From assembly GCA_018266775.1 (NCBI GenBank), contig JAFDZS010000021.1, forward strand, positions 32,049-96,048: a stretch of 64,000 bases of DNA. The letters are read 5' to 3'. The notes under the pieces are model-generated. The model had not been told where the DNA came from and made no database searches. It worked only from the letters and a program-made list of their open reading frames with translations. The translations under genes and the position numbers were made by a program. Origin of the DNA: Bacteroidota bacterium (GTDB lineage Bacteria > Bacteroidota > Bacteroidia > Chitinophagales > Chitinophagaceae). Below are positions 8,369 through 17,650 of the stretch, piece by piece; the stretch's first letter is position 1; the number at the start of each line of letters is the position of its first letter.

Positions 8369-11311
8369 ATGAAAAAACTACTCTTTATTGTTTCTGTTTG
8401 TATTTCATGCAGTGCGCTTGCACAAAATAAAAAACCACTCGATCATACTGTTTACGATGGCTGGCAAAGCATTGGCGAAAAGCTCATCAGCAATGATGGC
8501 GCGTGGGTGGTGTACACCATCAATCCGCAGGAAGGCGATGGGGAATTGGTGATACAAAATCCAATGAATAATTATAAGAAGACGGTAGCCCGTGGCTATA
8601 ATGCGGTGATTACAGATGACAGCAAGTATGTGATCTTTAAGATCAAACCTCTGTACCAGGAAACAAGGCAGGCTAAAATAAAAAAGAAATCACCCGATGA
8701 AATGCCGAAGGATTCATTAGGCATGATCACGCTGGGGCAGGATAGTGTGTATAAAATAGCGAAAGTAAAATCTTACAAAACCCCGGAGAAAGCAGCAGGA
8801 TGGATGGCGTATTTATTAGATAAGATGGAACCGGCTGCGCAAAAAACAAAAGCCCAACCCGACAGTGCCACACAAATAAACAATATGCTGAAGATGGCCG
8901 ACAGCCTGGTAAAAATTGCCGACAGCCTGCGCAATAAGACCAAAGAGGTGCAAACGAAAGGGATGGCCATTTTAAAACCAGAGAAAAAAGAAACGAAGCC
9001 TGTTTCGGCCAAGGCAAATGCTGAAAAAGTGGAAGAAGGCACAGAGCTTGTACTGCGCAATCTCACCGATGGTACAGATAAAAAATTTAAACTGGTAACT
9101 GAATATTATTTCAGTAAGAAAGGAAATACGCTGCTGGTGGAAACATCTGCAAAAAATAATGACAGTATCACCAAAGCAACGGTGTTATGGGTGGATTTAT
9201 TTTCCGGCAAAGTAGATACCGTGATGAAAAAATTTAACGATGCTAAAAACTATGCATTTGATGAAGAGGGAAATCAATTGGCTTTTGTTGCCGAAAGGGA
9301 CAGCGTTAGCAAAGCCCTCACTAAATTTTATAAACTGTGGTATTATCATCATGGGGCAGACAGCGCCAGTATGCTTGCTGATAAAAATACGGTGGGTATG
9401 AAAGTAGGCAATACCATCAGTGAAAATGCGAACATCATTTTCAGTAAAGATGCAAAGAAATTATTCTTTGGAACCGCACCCATTAAAGCGCCAAAAGATA
9501 CTTCGCTCATAGATTTTGAACTGGCCCGCCTTGATGTATGGCATTACAAAGATGATTACCTGCAGCCGCAACAACTAAGACAATTAGATAATGAATTAAA
9601 ACGCAGCTACACTGCTGTAATTAATTTAGGCCATGAAAAAGTGGTGCAACTGGGCGCTGAAGATGCAGAGCGGATTACATTGGTGAACGAGGGCAATGCG
9701 AATTGGGTATTGGCAGAAAGTAATAAGGGCAACCGCGTGGAAGGACAATGGACAGGAAGAACTAAATTTTCAGCCTATGTGATCAGCACTGAAGACGGAA
9801 CAAGAAAAACAGTGCAATTAAATAGTCTTGCGAATTATAATCCATCACCGGCCGGTAAGTTTGTGTATTGGTATGACGATGTAAAGAAAAACTATTTCAC
9901 TTATAACGTTGCAACTGGAGTTATCAAAAATGTTACACAGAAAATTAAGCTGCCTTTGTATGATGAAGAGAATGATGTGCCCGATTATCCTTCGCCTTAC
10001 GGTGTGATGGGATGGAGTAAAGACGATAATGATTTTTACGTGTATGACCGTTATGAAGTATGGGATGTAAAACCGAATGCAGATGCAGTTGCTGTTACTG
10101 CCATTGACCCTGCAAAAGCACCAAGAAAAAATAAAGTGACGTACCGCTACATTAATACAGACAGGGAAGAACGTTACATTAATACGGATAAACCCATGTT
10201 GTTCCGCATATTTGATAACAACACAAAAATGTCTGCGCTCGATATTGCAACAATTAAAAACAATCAATGGACATTTACTGCAGCAACAGAAAAATATGGA
10301 AAGGGTTTCCCGGTAAAAGCAAAAAATGCATTGGCCTTTATTTACACAAAGGAAAATTATGTGAATGCCCCTAACCTGTATTATGATACAAGGCAGGGCG
10401 CTGTACAACAATTGTCTGAAATTAATATGCAGCAACAAAATTATAACTGGGGCACTGCTGAATTGTTTAAATGGAAAGCGTATAACGGCAAAGAAAGCGA
10501 AGGGATCATTTACAAACCTGAAAATTTCGATCCTAAAAAGAAATACCCGATGATCAGTTATTTCTACGAAAAATTATCTGATGGGTTATATACTTATCAA
10601 CCTCCTTCGCCTACGCCAAGCCGTTTGAATATTCCATTCTTTGTCAGTCGAGGTTATGTGGTATTTGTACCGGATATTTCTTATACCACCGGCCATCCCG
10701 GCCAGGATGCATACAATTACATTGTGAGTGGTGTACGTGCTGTTGTGAAACTCGGTTACGTGGATAGTACGAAACTGGGTTTGCAGGGGCAAAGCTGGGG
10801 CGGTTATCAAACAGCCATTCTTATTACCAAAACAAAATTGTTTGCGGCGGCATGGGCAGGCGCACCTGTTGCGAATATGACAAGTGCTTACGGAGGTATA
10901 CGCTGGGGCTCTGGTTTAAACCGCCAGTTCCAGTATGAAAAAACACAAAGCCGTATTGGTGCAACGTTATGGGAAAAACAAAATTTATACATCGAAAATT
11001 CACCACTTTTTCATTTGCCGAATGTTAATACGCCATTGGTAATTATGAGTAACGATGCGGATGATGCTGTACCCTGGTACCAGGGCATTGAATTATTTAC
11101 TGCCATGCGCCGGTTAAGCAAACCTGTTTGGTTACTGCAATACAATAACGAAGCGCATAACCTGGTGGAAAGAAAAAACAGGAAAGATATTCAAATCAGG
11201 GAACAGCAATTCTTCGACTGGAAACTAAAAGGCGACAAACCCGCTCAATGGTTGATTGATGGCGTACCCGCAACAGAAAAAGGTATTGACTGGGGATTGA
11301 AGGTGGAATAA
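8369..11311 (+). CDS. S9 family peptidase (prolyl oligopeptidase / dipeptidyl peptidase-like)
   Basis: A 980-residue secreted serine peptidase. The signal peptide ends near ALAQ (residue 19). Residues about 30-700 form the beta-propeller; a Lys-rich insertion around 110-220 (with repeated 'ADSLVKIADSLR' type sequence) is unusual in the propeller. The C-terminal alpha/beta-hydrolase holds the nucleophile motif GQSWGGYQ with Ser near 808, the acid in NDADDAVPW near 896, and His in NEAHNL near 929. The length is close to that of large Bacteroidota S9 members. Periplasmic peptide degradation is the likely role. A long hairpin follows the stop. Confidence 0.92.
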   Translation: MKKLLFIVSVCISCSALAQNKKPLDHTVYDGWQSIGEKLISNDGAWVVYTINPQEGDGELVIQNPMNNYKKTVARGYNAVITDDSKYVIFKIKPLYQETRQAKIKKKSPDEMPKDSLGMITLGQDSVYKIAKVKSYKTPEKAAGWMAYLLDKMEPAAQKTKAQPDSATQINNMLKMADSLVKIADSLRNKTKEVQTKGMAILKPEKKETKPVSAKANAEKVEEGTELVLRNLTDGTDKKFKLVTEYYFSKKGNTLLVETSAKNNDSITKATVLWVDLFSGKVDTVMKKFNDAKNYAFDEEGNQLAFVAERDSVSKALTKFYKLWYYHHGADSASMLADKNTVGMKVGNTISENANIIFSKDAKKLFFGTAPIKAPKDTSLIDFELARLDVWHYKDDYLQPQQLRQLDNELKRSYTAVINLGHEKVVQLGAEDAERITLVNEGNANWVLAESNKGNRVEGQWTGRTKFSAYVISTEDGTRKTVQLNSLANYNPSPAGKFVYWYDDVKKNYFTYNVATGVIKNVTQKIKLPLYDEENDVPDYPSPYGVMGWSKDDNDFYVYDRYEVWDVKPNADAVAVTAIDPAKAPRKNKVTYRYINTDREERYINTDKPMLFRIFDNNTKMSALDIATIKNNQWTFTAATEKYGKGFPVKAKNALAFIYTKENYVNAPNLYYDTRQGAVQQLSEINMQQQNYNWGTAELFKWKAYNGKESEGIIYKPENFDPKKKYPMISYFYEKLSDGLYTYQPPSPTPSRLNIPFFVSRGYVVFVPDISYTTGHPGQDAYNYIVSGVRAVVKLGYVDSTKLGLQGQSWGGYQTAILITKTKLFAAAWAGAPVANMTSAYGGIRWGSGLNRQFQYEKTQSRIGATLWEKQNLYIENSPLFHLPNVNTPLVIMSNDADDAVPWYQGIELFTAMRRLSKPVWLLQYNNEAHNLVERKNRKDIQIREQQFFDWKLKGDKPAQWLIDGVPATEKGIDWGLKVE

Positions 11312-11325
11312 GAAAATAGTTCGAT

Positions 11326-11373
11326 GCTCATTTCGGTGAGTCACCGCTTAAACGGTGACTCACCGAAATGAGC
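11326..11373 (+). terminator. Perfect 21-bp hairpin after the S9 peptidase gene
   Basis: The arm 11326-11346 (GCTCATTTCGGTGAGTCACCG) pairs without mismatch with 11353-11373 across a 6-base loop, and CTTTTAAAAAT follows. It starts 14 bases past the stop. Each arm itself contains the near-palindrome CGGTGAGTCACCG. The short T run supports termination, but the length and perfection also resemble a dispersed hairpin element. Confidence 0.55.
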
Positions 11374-11413
11374 CTTTTAAAAATATTTATCAAACCGTAA
11401 TAAATTCTTTTAC

Positions 11414-12358
11414 ATGAAAACATCGATCCTGTGCCTGCTGTGTTGTGCCATGCTATACAGTTGCACCACGCGGCAAAAGCAGTTTACTACAATACTTACG
11501 ATTGATGACAGCACTTTTACTGCAGGACAATTAGATACAACTGTTGCAGTGCTTAAAAAAAGATTTGAGATAAATAAAATTAAAGATGTTTCTATAACAG
11601 CAAATAATGTCAAAAAAGAGATTAGTGTTCTTGCTCCTTTATTAGACGAAGAAACAATCAGTCAGTATTTACTAAGAAAAGGTAGTTTGGTTTTCTATGA
11701 AAGTTATGGTGCCGATGAACTGGCGGGAATGTTGTCCGCTGCAGACAAACAAGTGCATGAACAACTTACTAAACAGGGATCGGTTCCTGCACCCAATCCG
11801 CTATTGTCGATCTTTGCGCAATTCTACAATCAGGATAGGTATAACAATGGCTATGGTTTGATTGGCGCGGTGAACTTTTCTGATACAATTAAATTGAAGG
11901 AATACCTTGCAATGGCAGTAAATGTGTTTCCGCTGGACAATATTTTTTTGTTTAAGAAGATTGATCTTAAAACAAATAAGAAGAATATCAGTTATTGCGA
12001 ACTATATGCGGCAAAATCAAATTATGCTGCTTTTGTTGCCAATGATTACATTAAGAGCGTAAATTTAGATTATGACTACGCAGGAAACCCTGGAGTGAAC
12101 ATAAAATTCGATCCGTATGGAAGGATTGCATTTGCAAAAATGACAGAGCGGAACATAGGAAAATCTTTGATCATTGCAATTGATAATACAGTTTTGTCCG
12201 CGCCGGTTGTCCAGTCAACCATTTCAGATGGGAATTGTGTGATCGGTGGAAATTTTACAGCATTGGAAGCGGTTGACCTGGTGAACATCATGCAGTCAGG
12301 CTATTTTCCCCTGCACTTAAAAGTAAAAGAATTAAATATTGCTGCGGAAGAAAAATAA
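11414..12358 (+). CDS. Lipoprotein resembling the first periplasmic domain of SecD
   Basis: A 314-residue predicted lipoprotein: a short hydrophobic signal followed by a lipobox-like AMLYSC (Cys17). The mature part matches the SecD periplasmic P1 region. Near the N-terminus 'TAGQLDTTVAVLKKRFEI' resembles the base-domain repeat. Near 220-310 the conserved sequence 'NIGKSLIIAIDNTVLSAPVV', then ISDGNCVIGGNFTALEAVDL and a terminal QSGYFPLHLKV, is characteristic of SecD. None of the six SecD membrane helices is present, so it cannot be a translocase subunit by itself. No other sec gene lies nearby. Function unknown; a soluble, membrane-anchored SecD-like binding module is the inference. The family resemblance is strong at the C-terminal half and weaker in the middle. 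Confidence 0.7.
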   Translation: MKTSILCLLCCAMLYSCTTRQKQFTTILTIDDSTFTAGQLDTTVAVLKKRFEINKIKDVSITANNVKKEISVLAPLLDEETISQYLLRKGSLVFYESYGADELAGMLSAADKQVHEQLTKQGSVPAPNPLLSIFAQFYNQDRYNNGYGLIGAVNFSDTIKLKEYLAMAVNVFPLDNIFLFKKIDLKTNKKNISYCELYAAKSNYAAFVANDYIKSVNLDYDYAGNPGVNIKFDPYGRIAFAKMTERNIGKSLIIAIDNTVLSAPVVQSTISDGNCVIGGNFTALEAVDLVNIMQSGYFPLHLKVKELNIAAEEK

Positions 12359-12545
12359 CCCACATAAATGCTCCATAGCAGATGTAGTGCAGATGAATTA
12401 AGGTAACCAACAGCAGTGACAGCAATGTACTGCATCGGCATCGTTCGCAGAAGCCTGTGAGCGTGTTTCAGCATACTATCATTATTCACCGCTTTATCAA
12501 TCATATAAGGCTTCTGTAAAAATTTTTCCACAAAATTTGGTTGTT

Positions 12546-12579
12546 TACGAAAACTTCGTAGATTTACGAAAAATTCGTA
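12546..12579 (+). promoter_or_regulatory. Double palindromic operator upstream of blaI-like gene
   Basis: Two 15-bp near-perfect dyads, TACGAAAACTTCGTA (12546-12560) and TACGAAAAATTCGTA (12565-12579), repeat with a 19-base period and end three bases before the start codon. BlaI/MecI repressors bind TACA/TGTA dyads of similar geometry and repress their own operon. Autoregulation by the adjacent repressor is inferred. Confidence 0.75.
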
Positions 12580-12582
12580 GAA

Positions 12583-12942
12583 ATGGAAAAACTTACACAT
12601 ACTGAAGAAGAGGTGATGCAGGCCATCTGGCAAACCGGCGAGGGTAATATCAAAGCTTTTATGGAAAATATGGCAGCGCCTGCGCCTTACACCACCATTG
12701 CTTCTATTGTAAAAAACCTGGAGCGCAAAGGTTATGTCAGCAGCCGTTTGGTGGGCAATGCCTATTTGTATCAACCTGCGGTAACCGATGCAGCATACAA
12801 AAAAAAATTTGTGGGAAGCGTGGTAAAAAACTACTTCGACAACTCTTATAAAGAGATGGTCAACTTTTTTGTGGAGCAAAAAAAACTCAGCGCAAAAGAA
12901 CTGAAGGAGATCATCAACCTGATTGAAAATGGCAATAAATAA
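12583..12942 (+). CDS. BlaI/MecI-family transcriptional repressor
   Basis: A 119-residue winged-helix repressor of the BlaI/MecI/CopY family. It begins with the typical MEKLTHTEEEVMQAIWQTGE and carries the recognition region 'APYTTIASIVKNLERKGYV' at about 44-62, followed by a C-terminal dimerisation helix (KELKEIINLIENG). In the family, the repressor is inactivated by proteolysis when the partner M56 membrane peptidase senses a signal. The partner gene starts 11 bases downstream, and a double operator overlaps the translation start region. No beta-lactamase gene is adjacent, so the inducing signal and targets are unknown. Confidence 0.92.
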   Translation: MEKLTHTEEEVMQAIWQTGEGNIKAFMENMAAPAPYTTIASIVKNLERKGYVSSRLVGNAYLYQPAVTDAAYKKKFVGSVVKNYFDNSYKEMVNFFVEQKKLSAKELKEIINLIENGNK

Positions 12943-12953
12943 TTACTTCATTT

Positions 12954-14750
12954 ATGAGTGTTTTGCTTCAATACATTTTTAAATTGTCACTGAGTCTTGT
13001 TGTGGTATACCTGTTTTATCAGTTTGTGCTCAGGCGGCTCACATTCTATCAACAGAACCGCTGGTATCTTTTAGGTTATACCGTTTTAAGTTTTGCCATT
13101 CCGCTGATCAATATTTCACCGGTATTGCAACAGCACAACTGGTATGGCGCAGGCGCAGTGAACTGGTTTCCGTCGATATATGATAGCGGTGAAATGATAA
13201 CTGCAAAAGACAGTCATTCTATTAACTACACATCGTGGTTAGTATGGATTGTTTTAGTGGGAATAGTATTGATGGCTGCCAGGTTGTTGCTGCAGTTTTT
13301 CTCCTTCAGGAAAATGCTGCGTAAAGCAGCGCCGGTTGTTGCAGACGGAATTAGAATTTACCATATCAATGCATCCATCATTCCATTTTCGTTTGGCAAT
13401 GCAGTTTTTGTAAACACACAATTGCATTCCGAAAAAGAATTACAGGAAATCATCAGCCATGAATTTGTACACGTAAAACAAAAGCACAGCATTGATATTT
13501 TATGGGCAGAAATTTTATGCCTGTTGAACTGGTATAATCCCTTTGCATGGCTGCTGAAAAAAAGCATCCGCCAAAACCTGGAATTCATTGCGGATAGTAA
13601 TGTACTGGAAAATGGGATGGATAAAAAATCATACCAGTACCTGCTGCTGAAAGTAATGGGCAGTCACCAGTACAGTATAGCCGCACCATTTAATTTTTCT
13701 TCACTTAAACAAAGAATAGCCATGATGAACAAAACAAAAAGTACCAAACGGCAGTTACTGCGGCTGCTGTTTGTGTTGCCGGCAACAGCAGTGCTGTTGC
13801 TGGCCTTCCGCAGTAAATGGGAAACACAGGGAAATTTTTCACATGAAAACACTGTGGCCATTGCCGGTATTGTTGTTGATGCAGCAACAATGCAACCATT
13901 GGATAATGCATTGATTTTTTGCAAAGAAAAAAACATTGCCGTGGAAACTGATAGCAAGGGGTACTATCTGATGCATCTGCCATACGGCAACCAGGAACTG
14001 AAGTTTACACTAAAAGTAACCAGGCAGGGTTATCAGCCGTTGCATCAAGCTGAACACTGGGGGAATTTTTCCAGCGAACAGGTATACCGGAAGTATGGTA
14101 ACTCGGTGGAATTTTTTGGTTTATCGGCAACCAGCAATGGATTTTCTGTATTGAATACCGTTAGAGGAGAAGATGACCTGCGTTATGAAGTGGTTGCAGC
14201 ACATCTTCCGCAGCAGTTTGGGCCGGGCGTATGGATAAACGATGAATCGGCTGACCGTGATACAACCAAACACAAACGCAGGGTTAACGATAAGGGATAT
14301 TCGATATTTGTACACCGAAGCCAGGTGATAATTGCTGATAAAGATGGGAAGGAAGTGAGGCAGATAGCATTGAGTGAATGGAATGAAAACGCGGAAAAGT
14401 ATGAGCATGAATACGGCGAATTACCGCCACCGCCGCCACCTGCACCGCCTGCACCAGCAGCTCCGGCAAGCGGTACACCGCCGCCACCTCCACCGCCACC
14501 TGCAGCGCCTGCAGTGGCTCCACCGCCGCCGCCTGTACCTGCACCACCGCCGCCACCTCCACCACCAAAATTACCTGCCAATGTAAAAAGGCTGAATATC
14601 AATGATCACAAAGCCACTGTTTGGCTGATGAACGGAAAAAAAGAAAATTACAACCTTGATAACAAGGAAGAAGCCGAACAGTTTGCAAAAAAATATGGTA
14701 AACTTTCTATGCCTGCTGCTGAGCCCGGCACAGATGAAGGGGGACAATAG
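12954..14750 (+). CDS. M56 (BlaR1/MecR1-like) membrane metallopeptidase with proline-rich C-terminus
   Basis: A 598-residue partner of the repressor. The N-terminus has membrane helices (about 5-22, 30-50, 95-118). The M56 zinc motif HEFVH is at 169-173, with a downstream 'NLEFIADSNVL' supplying the third ligand. A further membrane helix lies at about 265-282. Instead of the penicillin-binding sensor domain of BlaR1, the outer part has a carboxypeptidase-regulatory-like beta domain (about 300-370), a domain ending in a KYEHEYGELPPP segment, a roughly 55-residue Pro/Ala tract, and a last domain ending in AEQFAKKYGKL. The two segments around the Pro tract look like diverged copies. It is predicted to sense an envelope signal and cleave the repressor. 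The inducer is unknown. Confidence 0.88.
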   Translation: MSVLLQYIFKLSLSLVVVYLFYQFVLRRLTFYQQNRWYLLGYTVLSFAIPLINISPVLQQHNWYGAGAVNWFPSIYDSGEMITAKDSHSINYTSWLVWIVLVGIVLMAARLLLQFFSFRKMLRKAAPVVADGIRIYHINASIIPFSFGNAVFVNTQLHSEKELQEIISHEFVHVKQKHSIDILWAEILCLLNWYNPFAWLLKKSIRQNLEFIADSNVLENGMDKKSYQYLLLKVMGSHQYSIAAPFNFSSLKQRIAMMNKTKSTKRQLLRLLFVLPATAVLLLAFRSKWETQGNFSHENTVAIAGIVVDAATMQPLDNALIFCKEKNIAVETDSKGYYLMHLPYGNQELKFTLKVTRQGYQPLHQAEHWGNFSSEQVYRKYGNSVEFFGLSATSNGFSVLNTVRGEDDLRYEVVAAHLPQQFGPGVWINDESADRDTTKHKRRVNDKGYSIFVHRSQVIIADKDGKEVRQIALSEWNENAEKYEHEYGELPPPPPPAPPAPAAPASGTPPPPPPPPAAPAVAPPPPPVPAPPPPPPPPKLPANVKRLNINDHKATVWLMNGKKENYNLDNKEEAEQFAKKYGKLSMPAAEPGTDEGGQ

Positions 14751-14764
14751 ATCATTTAATTATA

Positions 14765-14795
14765 AGATGCCCGGTATTCCGGGCATCTGTATTTT
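14765..14795. terminator. Bidirectional terminator between M56 and the next gene
   Basis: Stem AGATGCCCGG (14765-14774) / CCGGGCATCT (14779-14788) with a 4-base loop. GTATTTTTA follows on the plus strand, and an A-rich side gives a weaker T run on the minus strand. It serves converging genes. Confidence 0.85.
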
Positions 14796-15193
14796 TATAA
14801 ATGTAGTGTAAGCTTTACTGATATATTCCGCGATGATGCAACTGTATTGGCACCAGGATAATAACCTGGATTCATATTGAATGCCAAAGCGGCTGCCTTC
14901 TTTTTATTGTGGTGAGCGCTGATGAAAAATGGAATACTGGCCAAAGCTATTGGCCCGCCGGCATATACCATCCACACACCATCGTTTTGATGCTTCCCAT
15001 CCCAGGGGGCACTAAGGTTAATTATTGCACCGCTTACCGCCATTGCCACGCCTGATCCTAATAGAATCCACCCGGTGAGTTTTTGTGTTTTTCTTTTTTG
15101 CAGGTAATCTTGTTTAGTAAGTGTTGCGTTTTGTTGACCCGATGCATGCTGGCATAACAATATAACAGCAGCAATGAAAAAAATTTTTTTCAT
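14795..15193 (-). CDS. Small membrane protein of unknown function
   Basis: A 132-residue protein I do not recognise. An N-terminal signal-like helix ends near ASGQ (residue 19). Residues 21-38 are polar with a 'KQDYLQKRKTQKLTGWIL' stretch leading into two further hydrophobic segments (about 38-58 and 74-92), separated by a Trp/Asp/Asn loop. The C-terminus (about 95-132) is small and polar, ending in a beta-like ISVKLTLHL. This layout, a secreted leader with two helices and a short tail, recurs in Bacteroidota hypothetical proteins. It converges on the M56 gene and shares its terminator. No function is proposed. Confidence 0.6.
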   Translation of the reverse strand: MKKIFFIAAVILLCQHASGQQNATLTKQDYLQKRKTQKLTGWILLGSGVAMAVSGAIINLSAPWDGKHQNDGVWMVYAGGPIALASIPFFISAHHNKKKAAALAFNMNPGYYPGANTVASSRNISVKLTLHL

Positions 15194-15290
15194 AAGTGCT
15201 TTTTTTGATGATTTTTCAAAACAGGTTAAAACAACGGCAGGGCTGTTGCTGTAGAAATGTACACTAAATAAATGGTAAATGCAATAAGCG

Positions 15291-17537
15291 TTATTTGTTC
15301 GGCCATGTTCCGCTCACTTTACCAATATCACTGGCAATATTATCAATGAAATTAAATTGATCTGCCACCGGCTTAAACTCTGATAGCAAAGTTCGGGTAT
15401 CACTTTTCTCAATACCCAGCTGTAATTCTTTCCGCCTTGCCTGCAACAGGCTTTGCAGTTTTTGCTGTACAGGGTTTTGATTACCGGAACTGTTATCCGG
15501 TAATGTTTCGATAACAGTTCCTTCAATGAGTGCTGCAGCCGACTGCAGCTTTAATGTGGTATGTTGAATAAGCGGCTCAAAATCTTTAGAGGTTAATTTA
15601 TCTGCAAACGGTTTTACATAATACGACAGCGTGGCAATGTGGGAAGTAAGCATGTGGTTCAGTACAACAAACTGGTGCAGTGCGGTGCTGTTTTTTTGTT
15701 TGCTTTTCGGTTCGGCCAGCATACGGCTGAATGCATCCGACAAATTGGCCAGGGCAACAAATGAATTCTTGCGGCTTACTTTGTATTCGGTATTGGTTGC
15801 GGGCAGGCCAATAAATGCACCGGCAATGGTTTTAAAATAAGCAGCATTTGTTTTTATGGCATCCAGCATATAGTGATTGACCTGTTCATGCTCCCATGCA
15901 GGCAACAGTACCAGGTTAGCCAGGAAGGCAATCACTGATCCTATACCAGTATCGGTTACACGATCAATGATGAGCGCCCTGAAATTGCCGGTATCCAGCA
16001 AGTGAAACAGGAGCAATATATATGGCGTCATAAATATCACACTGATCATGTAGTTTGTGCGCAATAAACTGTACGTGCCAATCATCAGGATCAGCATGAT
16101 TACGAACAGCCACTGGTTGTCGTGCACCAGGTACAGTATCAGCATACCAATAGCAGCGCCGAATAATGTGCCTACCAGCCGTTCATAATTCCTTTTCTTG
16201 GTTAAGCTGTAAGCGGGTTTTAAAATTACAATAATGGTAAGCAAAATCCAGTAGCCATGGCCTAAGGGAAAAAATAGTGAAATGATATATCCTGTTAATG
16301 TCGCTATACTGATGCGTAATGCATGCCTGAAATTATTGGATGAAAAACTCAGGTTATCCCTGAACAGTTTCCAGTCGATGGGTTGGTGTGAAATGAACTG
16401 TTCATAATCCAGCGGCCGGGCTTTTTTCTGCACCAGTTCTTTATCATACGCCGTATATAAATGCAGTGTGTGTATGCGGACAGCAATATCGCCGATGCTG
16501 TTTAGAATATAGCGCAGGCTGATAAAACTGTCAACATTAGCAGCAGTGCGGTGTTCATCGCGGAACTGGTTGAAGTAGGTAGTGGCATCTTCAATATGTG
16601 CAGCCAATAAACCTGTTTCTTCACTAATGCGGCCACTCTTTACAGCAATACCAATTTCGTCCAGTTCATTGGCAAGTTCCTGTATCAACTGGCGGTAACG
16701 TTCTAAAATACCGGCATCTTCAAAATGATCATGCAATGCTTTGTAATCGTGGTAAGAAGTCATGATGCGTTCAAACAGATCCACTGTATCTGTAAAAATC
16801 ATCAGTAAAGTTCTGCCGGTGGTGGTGGATTCTTTAATTACCTTACGGCTTTTAAACAACAGTTCACGCACCAGGTTTTGTTCGTTATGCACAGTAACCT
16901 GCAGCTCCATCATGCGCTGGTAGGTTTTATCATAGTCCACATCTTTCTCATAAAACATCGCCCTTACCCGCAGGTAATCTGCGGTGGCAATGATACAATC
17001 GCCCAAAGCCTGTTGCGCCAGTTTATAGGGACGAAAACTGTACAGCAATAAACTCAGCAGCATATACCATATTGCCCCTGCACCAATATAACCGGCATGT
17101 ATCAGCAAATCCCACCCGGTATACCGGTTTGTCATGTTCAGTACAATCATTAATAAAGCAGATACGCCAACAGAATTGGCACGGCTGCCAAACACACCAA
17201 TCATCGAAAATATAAAACATGATACCAGCAACAATGTGCCCAGTATCCAAGGATATGGAGCGGCCATCGCGGTGAATAAAGCCATGAAAGTATTGATGAT
17301 GGTACAGGCAATCATTCCGTTTTTGCGGTGGTGAATAGGACCGGGCGTATCGGTGATGCTTACGCTCATCGCACCTAACGAAACCACTATGCCAACAGGC
17401 AATAAGTTAAAATGATTGAGTATGATGGCAGGCAATACAATTCCTGCAGTGATTCTTACACCATCGCTGAGGTAATGGCTGCTGATAAAACTTTTATATT
17501 GTTTGATGTAGTCCAATGAGCAGGATCGGTTTTGCAT
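15291..17537 (-). CDS. FUSC-family inner membrane protein (YccS/YhfK-like)
   Basis: About 748 residues from the ATG at 17537 (MQNRSCSLDY). The open frame reaches 17621, but the extra 28 residues would overlap the upstream region of the divergent gene and look non-coding. Two blocks of membrane helices (about 25-180 and 395-530) flank and follow soluble helical domains, the usual layout of FUSC proteins. A characteristic string opens the second block: LSFSSNNFRHALRISIATLT, then FPLGHGYWILLTIIVILKPA, which is the most conserved part of YccS/YhfK. Members are proposed aromatic-acid or toxic-compound efflux components, but most are uncharacterised. It appears monocistronic. Confidence 0.88.
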   Translation of the reverse strand: MQNRSCSLDYIKQYKSFISSHYLSDGVRITAGIVLPAIILNHFNLLPVGIVVSLGAMSVSITDTPGPIHHRKNGMIACTIINTFMALFTAMAAPYPWILGTLLLVSCFIFSMIGVFGSRANSVGVSALLMIVLNMTNRYTGWDLLIHAGYIGAGAIWYMLLSLLLYSFRPYKLAQQALGDCIIATADYLRVRAMFYEKDVDYDKTYQRMMELQVTVHNEQNLVRELLFKSRKVIKESTTTGRTLLMIFTDTVDLFERIMTSYHDYKALHDHFEDAGILERYRQLIQELANELDEIGIAVKSGRISEETGLLAAHIEDATTYFNQFRDEHRTAANVDSFISLRYILNSIGDIAVRIHTLHLYTAYDKELVQKKARPLDYEQFISHQPIDWKLFRDNLSFSSNNFRHALRISIATLTGYIISLFFPLGHGYWILLTIIVILKPAYSLTKKRNYERLVGTLFGAAIGMLILYLVHDNQWLFVIMLILMIGTYSLLRTNYMISVIFMTPYILLLFHLLDTGNFRALIIDRVTDTGIGSVIAFLANLVLLPAWEHEQVNHYMLDAIKTNAAYFKTIAGAFIGLPATNTEYKVSRKNSFVALANLSDAFSRMLAEPKSKQKNSTALHQFVVLNHMLTSHIATLSYYVKPFADKLTSKDFEPLIQHTTLKLQSAAALIEGTVIETLPDNSSGNQNPVQQKLQSLLQARRKELQLGIEKSDTRTLLSEFKPVADQFNFIDNIASDIGKVSGTWPNK

Positions 17538-17650
17538 GGTAAAGATACTTGTTTCATAAAAAAGTTGAACCGGGGATGAATGACAACAGGTAGAAATAAT
17601 TACCAGGAATGCAATGGGCATTGATTATATTAGTAGAGAAAAGCAGCGCA

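Noticed and set aside
9845..10438. 197-residue ORF on the minus strand inside the S9 peptidase gene
   Set aside because: Shadow of the S9 frame; Cys/Ile-rich composition, no motif.
12301..12879. 192-residue minus-strand ORF overlapping the blaI-like gene
   Set aside because: It covers the operator and the repressor gene in antisense; no recognisable protein.
14183..14602. 139-residue Gly-rich minus-strand ORF, and His/Arg-rich plus-strand ORF at 14374-14586
   Set aside because: Both are alternative readings of the CCG/CCT proline tract of the M56 gene.
12583..14750. Acquired beta-lactam resistance operon
   Set aside because: No beta-lactamase or PBP2a gene is near, and the M56 protein has no penicillin-sensing domain.
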